A DNA stretch of 52,427 nucleotides from Paracoccaceae bacterium (GCA_020447005.1 JAGRDO010000062.1:82288-134714), one strand, 5' to 3'; counted from the first letter of the stretch, positions 42,124 to 51,312 are shown. The notes: generated by a model from the sequence alone, not told the origin. Made by a program: numbers and translations.

Positions 42124-43215
42124 ATGACAAGGCCGTTGCCAGACTTGCCGGTGCCGGTCACGGGCGGCATGGGCGCGCGCGCCGGAGGCGCGCTATTCGT
42201 CGGGCTTGGAAGCGCGGGGAACGCGGTATTCCGGCTCGATCTTACGGATCCGCAGTCGGGCTGGCGCGGGGTGGCCCCTTTTCCGGGGCCAGCGCCAAGC
42301 CAGCCCACAACCGCCGTTTCGAATGGCAGCATCTATGTCTTCTCCGGTGCGGGCCGTGACGGCCCCACCGCCCTCGCGCCGACCGTGCTCGACGCGGTTT
42401 ACCGCTACGATCCCGCGGCCGGCCGCTGGGAAAGGGTCGTTACCGTAACCCCGACGGGTCTTCTGGGGGCTTCCGCCACGACCCGGCCAGACGGGGCCAT
42501 CGTGATCTTCGGCGGATACAACAAGGCGGTCTTCGACCGGTTCATGGCCGAGATTTCCGCGATAGACCGCGTGGCAGAGCCCGAGCGATGGCTGGCCACG
42601 CAACGCGCTTTCATGGCGCGGCCAGCCGAGGCCTTTCGCTGGAACGGCCGCGTCCTTGCCTACCAGCCGCGCGATAACGGATGGTCTGATCTTGGCGCAT
42701 CGCCCTACGCGCCGAACACCGGGGCGGCATTGATTGAACTGGGCGGCGGCCGCATCGCGTTGGTGAGCGGCGAGATGAAGCCCGGCTTGCGCGACAGTCA
42801 GGTAAAGGTGGTGGACCTGTCCGGGGGCAAGCTCGACTGGCTGGCCCCGATGCCCTCGCCCGAGGGCAGGAACGGTCAGCCCTGGGAAGGCGTCGCCGGG
42901 GCGTTTTCCGGCCGGATCGGCAATACGCCCGTCTTCGCGGGCGGCACTGCATTTCCCGGTGCGCGCACCGCTTTCAGCGCCGGTCAAATGTTCGCACACG
43001 AGGGATTGACCAAAGTCTGGCAGCGCGATGTCTTCGCGTTTCGGGACGCCGCCTGGCACAGGGTCGGCCAGCTGCCGGACGGGCTGGCCTATGGCGCAAG
43101 CTTCAGCCTGCCCGAAGGTCTGTTGCTTGTCGGGGGCGAAGATGAAAACGGGACGGCACGCGCCGAAACGCGGCTTATGACACTGGATCGCGCCGGAAAG
43201 CTCTGCATCGGCTAA
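42124..43215 (+). CDS. nanM: N-acetylneuraminate epimerase/mutarotase-like kelch protein without signal peptide
   Basis: The 363-residue product is a kelch-type beta-propeller related to NanM, with repeats containing IYVFSGAGRDG, IVIFGGYNK and LLLVGGEDENG at propeller-like spacing. NanM interconverts alpha- and beta-Neu5Ac and is periplasmic in E. coli. Here the start at 42124 (MTRPLPDLPVPVTGGMG) shows no hydrophobic signal segment, so it may act in the cytoplasm beside NanA; a start hidden upstream cannot be excluded because no clear ribosome site is visible. It follows nanA by 52 bases. Confidence 0.87.
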   Translation: MTRPLPDLPVPVTGGMGARAGGALFVGLGSAGNAVFRLDLTDPQSGWRGVAPFPGPAPSQPTTAVSNGSIYVFSGAGRDGPTALAPTVLDAVYRYDPAAGRWERVVTVTPTGLLGASATTRPDGAIVIFGGYNKAVFDRFMAEISAIDRVAEPERWLATQRAFMARPAEAFRWNGRVLAYQPRDNGWSDLGASPYAPNTGAALIELGGGRIALVSGEMKPGLRDSQVKVVDLSGGKLDWLAPMPSPEGRNGQPWEGVAGAFSGRIGNTPVFAGGTAFPGARTAFSAGQMFAHEGLTKVWQRDVFAFRDAAWHRVGQLPDGLAYGASFSLPEGLLLVGGEDENGTARAETRLMTLDRAGKLCIG

Positions 43216-43274
43216 GGCGCGCTGCCCTGTTGCGCCCAGACAAATTTGGTCGTCCGGGCGTTTGCGGTCCGGCC

Positions 43275-44462
43275 TCAGGTCGCGATGCGCAGTGTGCTTG
43301 TTTCATCGAAGAAGTGCAGCTTCGCGACATTGACTTCGAGGCTGATCATCCCGGCTTCGCCCGTCAGTTTCTCGGTCGCGATCCGCGCGGAGAAACGCGC
43401 GCCATTCAGCCCCGCCTCGTCGCTGTCGTTCGAGCGCGAGAACTCGGCCTTGACGGTTGGCGTCGGCAGATCGAAATGCAGGAAGGCATCCGGCCCGACG
43501 ATTTCAGAGACGAGGATATCCAGATCCACCGGGTGCCGCCCCGGTGCGCCGCTGGGCGCGTCGAAGAATTCCGGCCGGATCCCCATGACCACCGACTTGC
43601 CCGCATAGCCTGCAAGGGCCGACAGATGCGGATGCGCGGCTTCGGTAAGGTTGAAGGCTATGTCGGTGCCCTCGATCGTGGCGATCAGGCCATTGCCCTT
43701 TCTGGCGATCTGAGCCTTGAAAAAGTTCATGGCCGGGGACCCGATAAACCCCGCGACAAAGATATTGCGCGGTTCTTCGTAAAGCTTGTGCGGCGTGTCG
43801 ACCTGTTGAAGGTTCGAACCGATCTTGTCGGAATAGGGGGCAAGCACCGCAACCCGGTCGCCCAGCGTCATCGCCTCGACCTGATCATGGGTCACATAGA
43901 CGGTGGTGACCCCCAGTTTTTCGCGCAGCAGCTTCAGTTCCGCCCGCATCTGCACGCGCAGCTTCGCGTCCAGGTTCGACAGCGGTTCGTCCATCAGATA
44001 GATCGCCGGGTTGCGCACGATGGCGCGGCCCATGGCCACACGCTGGCGTTGCCCGCCCGACAGCGCGCCGGGTTTGCGGTCGACCAGATGGGTAAGGTCA
44101 AGAATACGCGCGGCATCCATCACCTTGGCCTTGATCACGTCTTTGGCAAGCCTGCGCTGTTCAAGGCCGAAAGCCATGTTCTGGAAGACGGTCATATGGG
44201 GATAAAGCGCGTAGTTCTGGAAAACCATCGCCACATCGCGGTCCTTGGGATCGACATAGGACACATCGCGCCCGCCCAGAACCATCTGGCCGCCGGTCAA
44301 CTCCTCCAGCCCGGCGATCATGCGCAACAGCGTGGACTTGCCGCAACCCGACGGCCCGACGAGAACCAGCACCTCGCCATCCGCGACATCGATCGAGACA
44401 TTCGCGAGTGCTTTGATCTCTCCGTAATTCTTGGCGACATTCTGGATGGAAAGCGTGGCCAT
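43275..44462 (-). CDS. Sugar ABC transporter ATPase (MalK/UgpC type)
   Basis: The 395-residue ATPase has Walker [10 protein letters not shown], signature [15 protein letters not shown], Walker [15 protein letters not shown] and a C-terminal TOBE/OB regulatory domain from about residue 240. It powers the MalF/MalG-type permeases of this locus. The gene is last in the minus-strand run, ten bases after the Gfo/Idh gene. The C-terminal domain may bind regulators as in MalK. Sugar specificity is not apparent. Confidence 0.93.
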   Translation of the reverse strand: MATLSIQNVAKNYGEIKALANVSIDVADGEVLVLVGPSGCGKSTLLRMIAGLEELTGGQMVLGGRDVSYVDPKDRDVAMVFQNYALYPHMTVFQNMAFGLEQRRLAKDVIKAKVMDAARILDLTHLVDRKPGALSGGQRQRVAMGRAIVRNPAIYLMDEPLSNLDAKLRVQMRAELKLLREKLGVTTVYVTHDQVEAMTLGDRVAVLAPYSDKIGSNLQQVDTPHKLYEEPRNIFVAGFIGSPAMNFFKAQIARKGNGLIATIEGTDIAFNLTEAAHPHLSALAGYAGKSVVMGIRPEFFDAPSGAPGRHPVDLDILVSEIVGPDAFLHFDLPTPTVKAEFSRSNDSDEAGLNGARFSARIATEKLTGEAGMISLEVNVAKLHFFDETSTLRIAT

Positions 44463-44472
44463 GTCCCGCTCC

Positions 44473-45495
44473 TTAGGCGTTCAGTTGAATGGAAAGCCCG
44501 GTCCGGGCACTGTCCTCGATGGCTGCCAGCACTTCGGTGACGCGCAGGCCGTCCTCGGCGGAAGCGAGCGGCGGGGCCTTGCCCTCGACCGCATCGACGA
44601 AGCGGCCGATGGATTCCTGGACAAAGCCGCCGATGCGCCCCGGGCCGGCCGGGGTGATGCCAAGCATGTCTTCATAGGCCAGGCCCGATCCGGCAAGGCG
44701 CCGGTAAGTGCCGCTGTGCGAAGGGTTGAGGTCGATCTGACCGGCTTCGCCCACCAGTTCGACGCGGAAGTCGAAGACCTGCGGGTTGTCCGGGCTGAGA
44801 ACCCAGCTGTTCTCGATGGTGATGACCGCCCCACGCGAAAAGGTCAGGATCGCCACATGCACATCGGCGGTATCCACGCCCCTGCCACGCAACACGCCGT
44901 CGCGGCGGCGGGCGAAAACCTCGGTCACCTCGTCGTCCAGAATGAAGCGCAAGGCATCGACCAGATGGCTGCCAAGAAACCACAAGGCCGAGCTTTTGGC
45001 GGCCCAGCTGAGCATCTTCAGCGGTACGAAAGTGGTGTTCGACAGCCGCCCCCCGCCATGGATGACGGCGCCGATGCGGCCCTCGGCCACGTCACGGCGG
45101 GCGGCGGCGATGGTGGGGTTCACGCGGTTGTGGAAATCGACCATCAGCACCTTGCCCGAGGCCGCCGCCGCCTGAACCACGCGGCGCGATTCCGCGACAT
45201 CCGTCGCCAGCGGCTTTTCGGTCAAGACATGCTTGCCCGCGGCCAGCGCATCGAGGATCAGGGGTGTGTGGGTAAAGTCAGGCGTGGCGATGCCGATGGC
45301 GTCGATATCAGCCCGCGCCAGCAATTCGCGATGGTCGGTATAGACATCGGCCACACCCTGTTCACGCCCGAAGGCCGCCGCGCGCTCTGCATCAAGGTCG
45401 CAGACCGCGACCAGCCGGGTTTGCGGCAGCGCGTGGAAGACACGGGCATGCTGGCCGCCCCAGATCCCTGCACCTATAATTCCAACATTGATCAT
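44473..45495 (-). CDS. Gfo/Idh/MocA-family NAD(P)-dependent oxidoreductase
   Basis: The 340-residue enzyme has the Rossmann motif [13 protein letters not shown] and the family's EKPLATD lysine motif, with the substrate-side histidine in [12 protein letters not shown]. Members oxidise inositol, glucose-type or deoxy sugars at a ring or chain carbon. ATG 45495 lies two bases after the permease stop, following AAAGGCTGATC. With the SDR, kinase and BtpA-like protein it probably takes part in an oxidative or isomerising route for a sugar or polyol; the substrate is unknown. Confidence 0.9.
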   Translation of the reverse strand: MINVGIIGAGIWGGQHARVFHALPQTRLVAVCDLDAERAAAFGREQGVADVYTDHRELLARADIDAIGIATPDFTHTPLILDALAAGKHVLTEKPLATDVAESRRVVQAAAASGKVLMVDFHNRVNPTIAAARRDVAEGRIGAVIHGGGRLSNTTFVPLKMLSWAAKSSALWFLGSHLVDALRFILDDEVTEVFARRRDGVLRGRGVDTADVHVAILTFSRGAVITIENSWVLSPDNPQVFDFRVELVGEAGQIDLNPSHSGTYRRLAGSGLAYEDMLGITPAGPGRIGGFVQESIGRFVDAVEGKAPPLASAEDGLRVTEVLAAIEDSARTGLSIQLNA

Positions 45496-45497
45496 GA

Positions 45498-46331
45498 TCA
45501 GCCTTTCACAGCACCAAAGGTCAACCCGCGTACGACGAAGCGGTCGAAGACCAGAAAGATTATCATCGGTGGCAGCATGGCCACCACGGCGGCAGCCGCG
45601 ATATTGCCCCAGGTCACACCGGTATTGGTGAAGTAGCTGAGCGTGCCGATGGGCAGTGTCGCGGTCCGTTGCGACGACAGAACCAGCGGGAAGGCCGCGT
45701 TGTTCCAGGCAAAGACGAAGGCAAACATCGAGGTGACGATCAGCCCCGGCATGACCAGCGGCAGGACCACGCGGAACATGATCGTCCAGCCCGAAGCGCC
45801 GTCGATGCGCGCCGCTTCTTCGATTTCGCGCGGCACCTCGTCGATGAAGCTTTTCATCAGCCAGATCGAGAAGGGGATCGTCAGCGTCTGCATGACCAAC
45901 ACCATCGAAAGGTAGGTGCCCGACAGGCCGACATTGGTCATCAGGATGAAATAGGGGATCAGGAAGGCCACCGGCGGCGCCATCAAAAGGCTGAGATACC
46001 ACAGCATCAGGAACTTCTTGCGCCGGAACTTGAACCGCGACAGCGCATAGGCGGCCGGAACCGAGAAAGGCAGGTTCAGAAGCACCGCCGATATGGCCAC
46101 GATCAGGCTGTTGACGGCCTGTCCGGAATTGTCGCCGGGATCAACCATCGTGCGGGTGAACGCGCCGAGATCGGGGGTGAAATTCAGTACCGGCGGCATG
46201 GTGAAGGCCGTTGACGGCGGGCGGATCGACAAAAGGATGAACCAGATGATCGGCCCGATGAAGAACAGCATGACGAGCGCAAGAAGCGCGTAGAGCGTGA
46301 TCTTTCGGGTGGCGGTATTCTGTCCGATCAT
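45498..46331 (-). CDS. Sugar ABC transporter permease (MalG type)
   Basis: The 277-residue inner-membrane protein has six helices and the cytoplasmic EAA loop (EIEEAARIDGASGW...PLVMPGL) that docks the ATPase. ATG 46331 begins one base beyond the stop of the partner permease, so translation is coupled; the longer frame to 46367 is inside that gene. Forms the channel with the MalF-type subunit. Confidence 0.92.
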   Translation of the reverse strand: MIGQNTATRKITLYALLALVMLFFIGPIIWFILLSIRPPSTAFTMPPVLNFTPDLGAFTRTMVDPGDNSGQAVNSLIVAISAVLLNLPFSVPAAYALSRFKFRRKKFLMLWYLSLLMAPPVAFLIPYFILMTNVGLSGTYLSMVLVMQTLTIPFSIWLMKSFIDEVPREIEEAARIDGASGWTIMFRVVLPLVMPGLIVTSMFAFVFAWNNAAFPLVLSSQRTATLPIGTLSYFTNTGVTWGNIAAAAVVAMLPPMIIFLVFDRFVVRGLTFGAVKG

Positions 46332-46332
46332 C

Positions 46333-47244
46333 TTACCATTCCCAGTTCTTGAAGGCGATGGCCGCATAGAGCGTCACGAGGATGTTGACCATGATCACGA
46401 TGATCCAGGTCGAGGCGCTGGCAAGACCGATGTTGAAGTCGACAAGACCCTGCTGATAAAGCGTATAGCCCAGCGTCCGCGACGAAAGCCCCGGCCCGCC
46501 CTTGGTCAGGACCAGCACAAGGTCGAAGGTGTTGAAAAGCTGCATGAAGCGTAGAATGATGATGATGACGGCGGTCTTCATCACCAGGGGCAGCTTGATG
46601 CGCCACAGCATCGTCCATGCCGATGCGCCGTCCAGCCGCGCCGCCTCGATCAGGCTGGGCGAAACCGACAGAAGACCCGCATAAAGCACGATCGCGAAGA
46701 AGGGCGTCCATTGCCAGACATCGGCGAACAGGATGGCGGCCAACGCCGTGGTCGAACTGCCAAGGATGCCCTCGGCAGGTGGCGGCGCGCCGATCAGGGT
46801 CAAAAGCCAGCCCGCCAGCCCGCCCGCCGGGTCGTACATGTAACGGAAAAGAAAACCAACCACGACCGGGGCGATGGTTGTGGGCAGGATCAGCAGGGCG
46901 CGGCTGACGCTCATTCCCGGCAGGCGGTTGGCAAGCAACAGCGCCACGGCGAGGCCGAGCGCAAATTCGATGATCGTGCCCGTAACGGACAGGATCAGGG
47001 TGTTCGTGAGTGATGGCAGAAATTCTGGCCCGGAAAGGACCATCTTGTAGTTGGCGAGCCCGATGAATTGCAGGGGTTCGGCGCTGCGCTGAAGGTTCCA
47101 GAAATAAAAGCTGTTCTTTAATGCAAACAGAAGCGGGTAGAGCACAAGGCTCAGGAGCAGGATGACCGATGGCGCGATCAGGAGAAAGGGAAGCCAGGCG
47201 CGCAGCCGGTTGGGCCGCGCAGGGGCCACTTGCGCATGAGACAT
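46333..47244 (-). CDS. Sugar ABC transporter permease (MalF type)
   Basis: The 303-residue permease has six helices and the EAA loop IEAARLDGASAWTMLWRIKLP. ATG 47244 is preferred, with GGAG eleven bases upstream; GTG 47253 is in frame but too close to that site. It lies after the stem-loop that follows the binding-protein gene. Heterodimerises with the MalG-type permease. Confidence 0.91.
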   Translation of the reverse strand: MSHAQVAPARPNRLRAWLPFLLIAPSVILLLSLVLYPLLFALKNSFYFWNLQRSAEPLQFIGLANYKMVLSGPEFLPSLTNTLILSVTGTIIEFALGLAVALLLANRLPGMSVSRALLILPTTIAPVVVGFLFRYMYDPAGGLAGWLLTLIGAPPPAEGILGSSTTALAAILFADVWQWTPFFAIVLYAGLLSVSPSLIEAARLDGASAWTMLWRIKLPLVMKTAVIIIILRFMQLFNTFDLVLVLTKGGPGLSSRTLGYTLYQQGLVDFNIGLASASTWIIVIMVNILVTLYAAIAFKNWEW

Positions 47245-47278
47245 GGTGGTCACCGCTCCGGTTCAATCTGATGGGGTG

Positions 47279-47307
47279 GCGCCGCCGGGGGGAGGGCCCG
47301 GCGGCGC
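47279..47307 (-). promoter_or_regulatory. Perfect stem-loop between the sugar binding-protein and permease genes
   Basis: GCGCCGCCGGG (47279-47289) pairs perfectly with CCCGGCGGCGC (47297-47307), an 11-base-pair stem with a seven-base loop, eight bases beyond the binding-protein stop. No T tract follows. Position and form are nearly identical to the siaP-siaQ hairpin, supporting a shared role in raising binding-protein mRNA over the downstream permeases. Confidence 0.7.
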
Positions 47308-47314
47308 GCTACGA

Positions 47315-48748
47315 TCACGCCAGCGAGGCGATAAGCGCCTTTGTGGCGTCGAACGTGTCGTTGAAGCTCGGCTGGACATAGGGCAGCATGAAATTGCCGC
47401 TGAGCGCGTTGGTGTAAAGTGTGTTCACCTGCTCGAGGGCCGCATCGACATCGGACTGACCGGCAAGCACCTTGTTCAGCTCCAGCCCGAAGATACCTTC
47501 GAGCGTGGTGTAGATCGGTGCCGGCGGGCGGGCCAGCTTGCCATCGGCGCCATTCAGCATCGCACGGGCCTGCGGCAGGAAGGGATAGACCTCCAGCAGG
47601 TCGCTGTCGGCGAACAGCGATTCACGGCTGAAGTCCGAGAACATGTGACCGAACTTGTCGTTCAGGCCCATGGCCTTCTGGGTTTCAGCCGAGGTTGCCC
47701 ATTTGATGAACTCCCACGCCTCTTCCGGCCGTCCTGCCGTCGATGGCATGCCAAGGCTCCAGCCGCCCAGGCTGACGCGCGAGGGGTTGGTGCCGTCCTG
47801 CGGGCAGGGAACGATACCGAAGTCGCCTTTCACCTTGGACGGCGCGCCGGTCATGTAGCCGTCGGCATTCACAAGGGTGAAATAGGCCGACCACCAGTAG
47901 AACATCCCGATATCCGCCTGGCTGAAGCGGGTGCCCGCGTCGAACCAGGTGTAGTTGATCGATTCCTGCGGCGACAGGCCGTAGAGTTCCTTGTAGAGCG
48001 ACACGGCGCGCTTCATGTTCTCGCTGTTCATCTGCGGCGTGAAGTCCCAGGTCTCGGCGCCGGGGAAGGCCTTGAACCAAGGGGCGTTCAAGCTGGCCGA
48101 AAGCTGGCTGAACATGTGAACGACCGGAACCGGCTGCGCACCGCAGACCACGGTGCCGTTCATCTTGACGCCGTCGACTTCCTGACCATGGATGCGGCCA
48201 AGGATTTCCTTGTACTGGTCCCATGTCCAGCCCGCCGCCGGTTCGTCGATGCCGAGCTTCTCGAAGACCGACTTGCGATACATGACGCCCTGCGAATAGG
48301 ACGCGACCGGAACGGTGACAAGATTGCCGCGCCAGGTCGAGATCGAGTGCAGGGTTTCGGGCACGAAATCGTTGATGTTGAAATCGCTGTCGCCCTTGGC
48401 GAAGTCGTTCAGCGGCTGGATCCAGCCGTTGTCGGTATATTGTCCTGCCCACATCTGGTCGACGTTGATCACGTCGGCGTCCGAGGTTTTGGACACGAAG
48501 GACGAGATCAGGCGCGCCTGAAGGGCGTCATAGCCAAGGCCTTCGAACTCAACCTTGATGCCGGTCTTTGCGGTAAATTCGGGCAGAAGTTCGCGCAGCG
48601 AATACTGGAACGGGTCGCCGACTGTCAGAACGCGCACGCTGCGTTCCTGCGCGATAGCGGGGGCGGCCAGCGAACCCAGCGCCGCGGCCCCGGCAAAACC
48701 GGCGGTCGTACCAAGGAACCTTCTTCTGGTAACGTTAGAATGTGTCAC
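47315..48748 (-). CDS. Sugar ABC transporter substrate-binding protein with Tat signal
   Basis: This is a 477-residue cluster-B (MalE-like, SBP_bac_1) protein. The N-terminus carries a twin-arginine motif TRRRFLG followed by a hydrophobic AGFAGAAALGSLAAPAIA and an Ala-x-Ala site, so it is probably exported folded by the Tat system, less common for sugar-binding proteins. The long mature domain suits oligosaccharides or polyols. It precedes the hairpin and permeases, and starts 40 bases after the SDR stop. Confidence 0.92.
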   Translation of the reverse strand: MTHSNVTRRRFLGTTAGFAGAAALGSLAAPAIAQERSVRVLTVGDPFQYSLRELLPEFTAKTGIKVEFEGLGYDALQARLISSFVSKTSDADVINVDQMWAGQYTDNGWIQPLNDFAKGDSDFNINDFVPETLHSISTWRGNLVTVPVASYSQGVMYRKSVFEKLGIDEPAAGWTWDQYKEILGRIHGQEVDGVKMNGTVVCGAQPVPVVHMFSQLSASLNAPWFKAFPGAETWDFTPQMNSENMKRAVSLYKELYGLSPQESINYTWFDAGTRFSQADIGMFYWWSAYFTLVNADGYMTGAPSKVKGDFGIVPCPQDGTNPSRVSLGGWSLGMPSTAGRPEEAWEFIKWATSAETQKAMGLNDKFGHMFSDFSRESLFADSDLLEVYPFLPQARAMLNGADGKLARPPAPIYTTLEGIFGLELNKVLAGQSDVDAALEQVNTLYTNALSGNFMLPYVQPSFNDTFDATKALIASLA

Positions 48749-48788
48749 TTGCTCCTCCTATCGTGACGGGCCTTGGGGCGGCTGCGCC

Positions 48789-49547
48789 TTACGTCATGTA
48801 GACACCGCCGGTAACGTTGATCCCCTGCCCGGTCATGAACCGGGCAGCGTCGGTCGTAAGGAAGACGACGACATCGGCGACGTCTTCCGGGGTCTCCAGC
48901 CGCCCAAGGGGCGTCTGGTCGATGTAGTCCTGGATGACCTTTTCCGGCGTGATGCCGCGCAGTTCGGCCTCCCACAGAACCTCGCGGTCCTGCATCGGGG
49001 TCTTCACGAAGCCGGGGCAGACGGCATTCACGCGGATGCCGTCCTTGGCATGCTCGCGGGCGAGCGCCTGGGTCCAGCCGATGACGGCGAATTTGGAGGC
49101 CGAGTAATGCGCCAGCAGCGGCGCGCCGACCTTCGCGGCGAGAGACGCGGTGTTGACGATCACACCGCCCTGCCCGCGCGCAAGGAAGTGCTTCACCACC
49201 TCGCGGTTGGTCAGAAAGACGCCCTTGGCGTTCACGTTAAAATTGAAGTCCCAGTCGGCGACAGTCAGGTCCACCGCGCGCTTCATGTTCGAAACACCGG
49301 CATTGGCATGAAGCACGTCGATGCGGCCCATCCGCGCGACGACATCGGCCACGCCGGCGACGACCTGCGCTTCGTCAGTGACGTCCATGGCCACAGCGGC
49401 AGCGGCGCCGATCTTCGCGACAGCCGCCTCGGCGGCCGCGAGCGTAAGGTCGCCACAAACCACCGTATCGCCGTTCGCCACAAACGCACGCGCCGACGCC
49501 AGCCCGATACCGCTTCCCGCGCCAGTTACCAATACAATTCTGCCCAT
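48789..49547 (-). CDS. Short-chain dehydrogenase/reductase
   Basis: The 252-residue classical SDR has the cofactor loop TGAGSGIG, NAG motif in LHANAGVSN, the catalytic serine in NTASLAAK, and the YSASK Tyr-Lys pair; Asp after the second strand (CGDLT) suggests NAD(H) preference. It is the first gene of the minus-strand sugar operon, divergent from the DeoR regulator. Likely oxidises a sugar alcohol or keto-sugar taken up by the ABC system. Confidence 0.92.
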   Translation of the reverse strand: MGRIVLVTGAGSGIGLASARAFVANGDTVVCGDLTLAAAEAAVAKIGAAAAVAMDVTDEAQVVAGVADVVARMGRIDVLHANAGVSNMKRAVDLTVADWDFNFNVNAKGVFLTNREVVKHFLARGQGGVIVNTASLAAKVGAPLLAHYSASKFAVIGWTQALAREHAKDGIRVNAVCPGFVKTPMQDREVLWEAELRGITPEKVIQDYIDQTPLGRLETPEDVADVVVFLTTDAARFMTGQGINVTGGVYMT

Positions 49548-49608
49548 GCCGCTCCACCTCTGCTTGTGCCGGATTTATGACACGAGGAATTACATCGCGC
49601 AACTAAAA

Positions 49609-49628
49609 TTGTTATTATTTGTTATTTT
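49609..49628. promoter_or_regulatory. Tandem TTGTTATT repeats in the SDR/deoR divergent promoter region
   Basis: TTGTTATTAT at 49609-49618 and TTGTTATTTT at 49619-49628 are direct repeats with a 10-base period, one helical turn, in the AT-rich 144-base gap between the divergent genes. DeoR-family repressors often bind short tandem repeats with this spacing, making this the likely operator. Confidence 0.5.
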
Positions 49629-49691
49629 TTGCGTTTTAATGTTGCTTTCGGTGAAAATATTGTTCTACGATGATCTTATGGAGGATTGGTC

Positions 49692-50474
49692 ATGAAGGCA
49701 CCAACAGCGCAAAGACAAGAGGTGATTCTCAAAGAACTCAAGGATGAGGGCTTTGTTTCGATCACCCTGCTCGCGGGGCGTCTGGGCGTGTCAGAGATGA
49801 CGGTCCGGCGCGACCTCGACCGCCTGGCCGAGGCCGGCCATCTGGAGCGGACCCATGGTGGCGCGGCGCCCCTGCGCCCCTTGTCCTCACAAGGCATCGA
49901 CCTTGTCGAACCCAGCCTTGATTCCCGCTACCAGGCGCAGGCTGCCGAAAAGAACGCGATTGCCCGGACCGCGGCGGGGCTGGTTTCGGCCGGACAGACC
50001 ATCGCGCTCGACATCGGCACCACGACCGGGCGCCTCGCGTCCGAGCTGGCCAACCTTCCCGTCTCGATCTACACGACCAGCATTCGCATCGCCGCACTCC
50101 TGGCCAGCGCTCGGGCGTCGGTCTATGTCCCCGGCGGTGTCGTCGCCGGGATCGAACCTTCCATAATCGGTGCCCGGGCGGTCGATCACCTTCGGCAACT
50201 CAACTTCGATATCGTCTTTCTGGGCGCATCCGGCCTTTCCGGGAACGGCGCCTTCTTCGACTATTCGCTGGAAGATACCGAGATCAAGCGAGCCCTTACC
50301 GACGTGTCGCGCAAGGTCGTTATGCTCATGGACAGCTCAAAGTTCAGCCGGGTGTCGGTTGCACGGATCTGCGACGCCCACAAGGTTCACACCCTGATCA
50401 CCGACAGGATGCCGCCGGAACCGATCCGGGGCATCTTGCAGGACATGGGGACGGAAGTCCTCCTCGCCAAATAA
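49692..50474 (+). CDS. DeoR/GlpR-family transcriptional regulator
   Basis: The 260-residue protein has the DeoR winged helix (GRLGVSEMTVRRDLDRL) and a C-terminal DeoRC sensor with the ALDIGTTTGRLA phosphosugar-binding loop. ATG 49692 follows GGAGG by seven bases; a TTG at 49686 overlaps that site. It probably represses the divergent sugar operon and its own, released by a phosphorylated sugar made by the FGGY kinase two genes downstream. Confidence 0.92.
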   Translation: MKAPTAQRQEVILKELKDEGFVSITLLAGRLGVSEMTVRRDLDRLAEAGHLERTHGGAAPLRPLSSQGIDLVEPSLDSRYQAQAAEKNAIARTAAGLVSAGQTIALDIGTTTGRLASELANLPVSIYTTSIRIAALLASARASVYVPGGVVAGIEPSIIGARAVDHLRQLNFDIVFLGASGLSGNGAFFDYSLEDTEIKRALTDVSRKVVMLMDSSKFSRVSVARICDAHKVHTLITDRMPPEPIRGILQDMGTEVLLAK

Positions 50475-50507
50475 CCTTTCCACGGATCAAAACAAAAGGA
50501 AACGCAC

Positions 50508-51311
50508 ATGGTCTTCGATTTCTTCGGAAACAAGAAAAAGGTCGTCGTCTCGATGGCCCATATCGGCGCCCTGCCCGGATCGCCGCTCTATGATGCCGAC
50601 GGCGGCATGGACAAGCTGATCGCCGATGTGATTTCGGACATCGAGAAACTTCAGGCTGGCGGCGTCGATGCCATCATGTTCGGCAACGAAAATGACCGCC
50701 CCTATCTGCTGGAAGCCTCGCCCGAGAGCATCGCGGCGATGACCGCCGTCGTGCAGGCCGCCAAGCCCTCGCTGAAGGTGCCGTTCGGCGTGAACTACCT
50801 GTGGGATCCCGTCGCCTCGGTCTCGATCGCGGCTGCCACCGGCGCGCTCTGGGTGCGCGAGATCATGACCGGCGTCTTTGCCTCGGACATGGGTGTCTGG
50901 GCACCTTCGGCCGCGCGCCCCTCGCGCCTGAAGGGCGATCTGGGCCGCAAGGACCTGAAGCTCTTCTTCAACATCAACGCCGAATTCGCCCATTCCTTGG
51001 ACCAGCGCCCGATCGGCCTGCGCGCCAAATCGGCGGTCTTCTCCTCGCTCGCCGACGCGATCCTTGTCTCGGGTCCGATCACCGGTCAGCCGGCGGATCA
51101 TTCCAACCTGAAGGAAGCGGTCGAGGCGATCGAGGGCAAGGTTCCTGTCTTCGCCAATACCGGCGTCAACATCAATAACGTCAAGGACGTGATGAGCGTG
51201 GCGCAGGGCTGCATCATCGGCACGCATTTCAAGGTCGGCGGCGATACCTGGAACCAGGTCGACGGCGATCGGGTGAAGCGGTTCATGGATGTCGTGAACG
51301 GGCTGCGCTGA
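50508..51311 (+). CDS. BtpA/SgcQ-family TIM-barrel protein
   Basis: The 267-residue protein matches the BtpA family, named for a photosystem I factor but common in sugar loci (SgcQ): VSMAHIGALPGSP near the start, GVDAIMFGNENDRPY, VPFGVNYLWDP, ADAILVSGPITG and FANTGVNINNV. No enzymatic activity is established for the family. The barrel with C-terminal phosphate-loop-like segments suggests an aldolase or epimerase for the kinase product encoded next. It lies between deoR and the kinase gene, one base before the latter. Confidence 0.9.
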   Translation: MVFDFFGNKKKVVVSMAHIGALPGSPLYDADGGMDKLIADVISDIEKLQAGGVDAIMFGNENDRPYLLEASPESIAAMTAVVQAAKPSLKVPFGVNYLWDPVASVSIAAATGALWVREIMTGVFASDMGVWAPSAARPSRLKGDLGRKDLKLFFNINAEFAHSLDQRPIGLRAKSAVFSSLADAILVSGPITGQPADHSNLKEAVEAIEGKVPVFANTGVNINNVKDVMSVAQGCIIGTHFKVGGDTWNQVDGDRVKRFMDVVNGLR

Positions 51312-51312
51312 C

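Noticed and set aside
41079..42332. N-terminal extension of nanR to a 654-residue protein
   Set aside because: The extension is antisense to nanA and nanM and would pass through the promoter and operator; GTG 41078 has a strong ribosome site and a normal GntR N-terminus.
43216..43274. Possible terminator hairpin between nanM and the MalK-type gene
   Set aside because: CGCCCAGAC and GTCCGGGCG can pair with a mismatch, but the stem is weak and no T tract follows, so I did not list it as a feature.
43230..44540. 436-residue plus-strand frame opposite the MalK-type ATPase
   Set aside because: Antisense to a gene with all Walker and signature motifs; no recognisable domain.
47243..48766. 507-residue plus-strand frame opposite the sugar binding protein
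   Set aside because: Antisense shadow; the minus-strand frame has a Tat signal and binding-protein fold.
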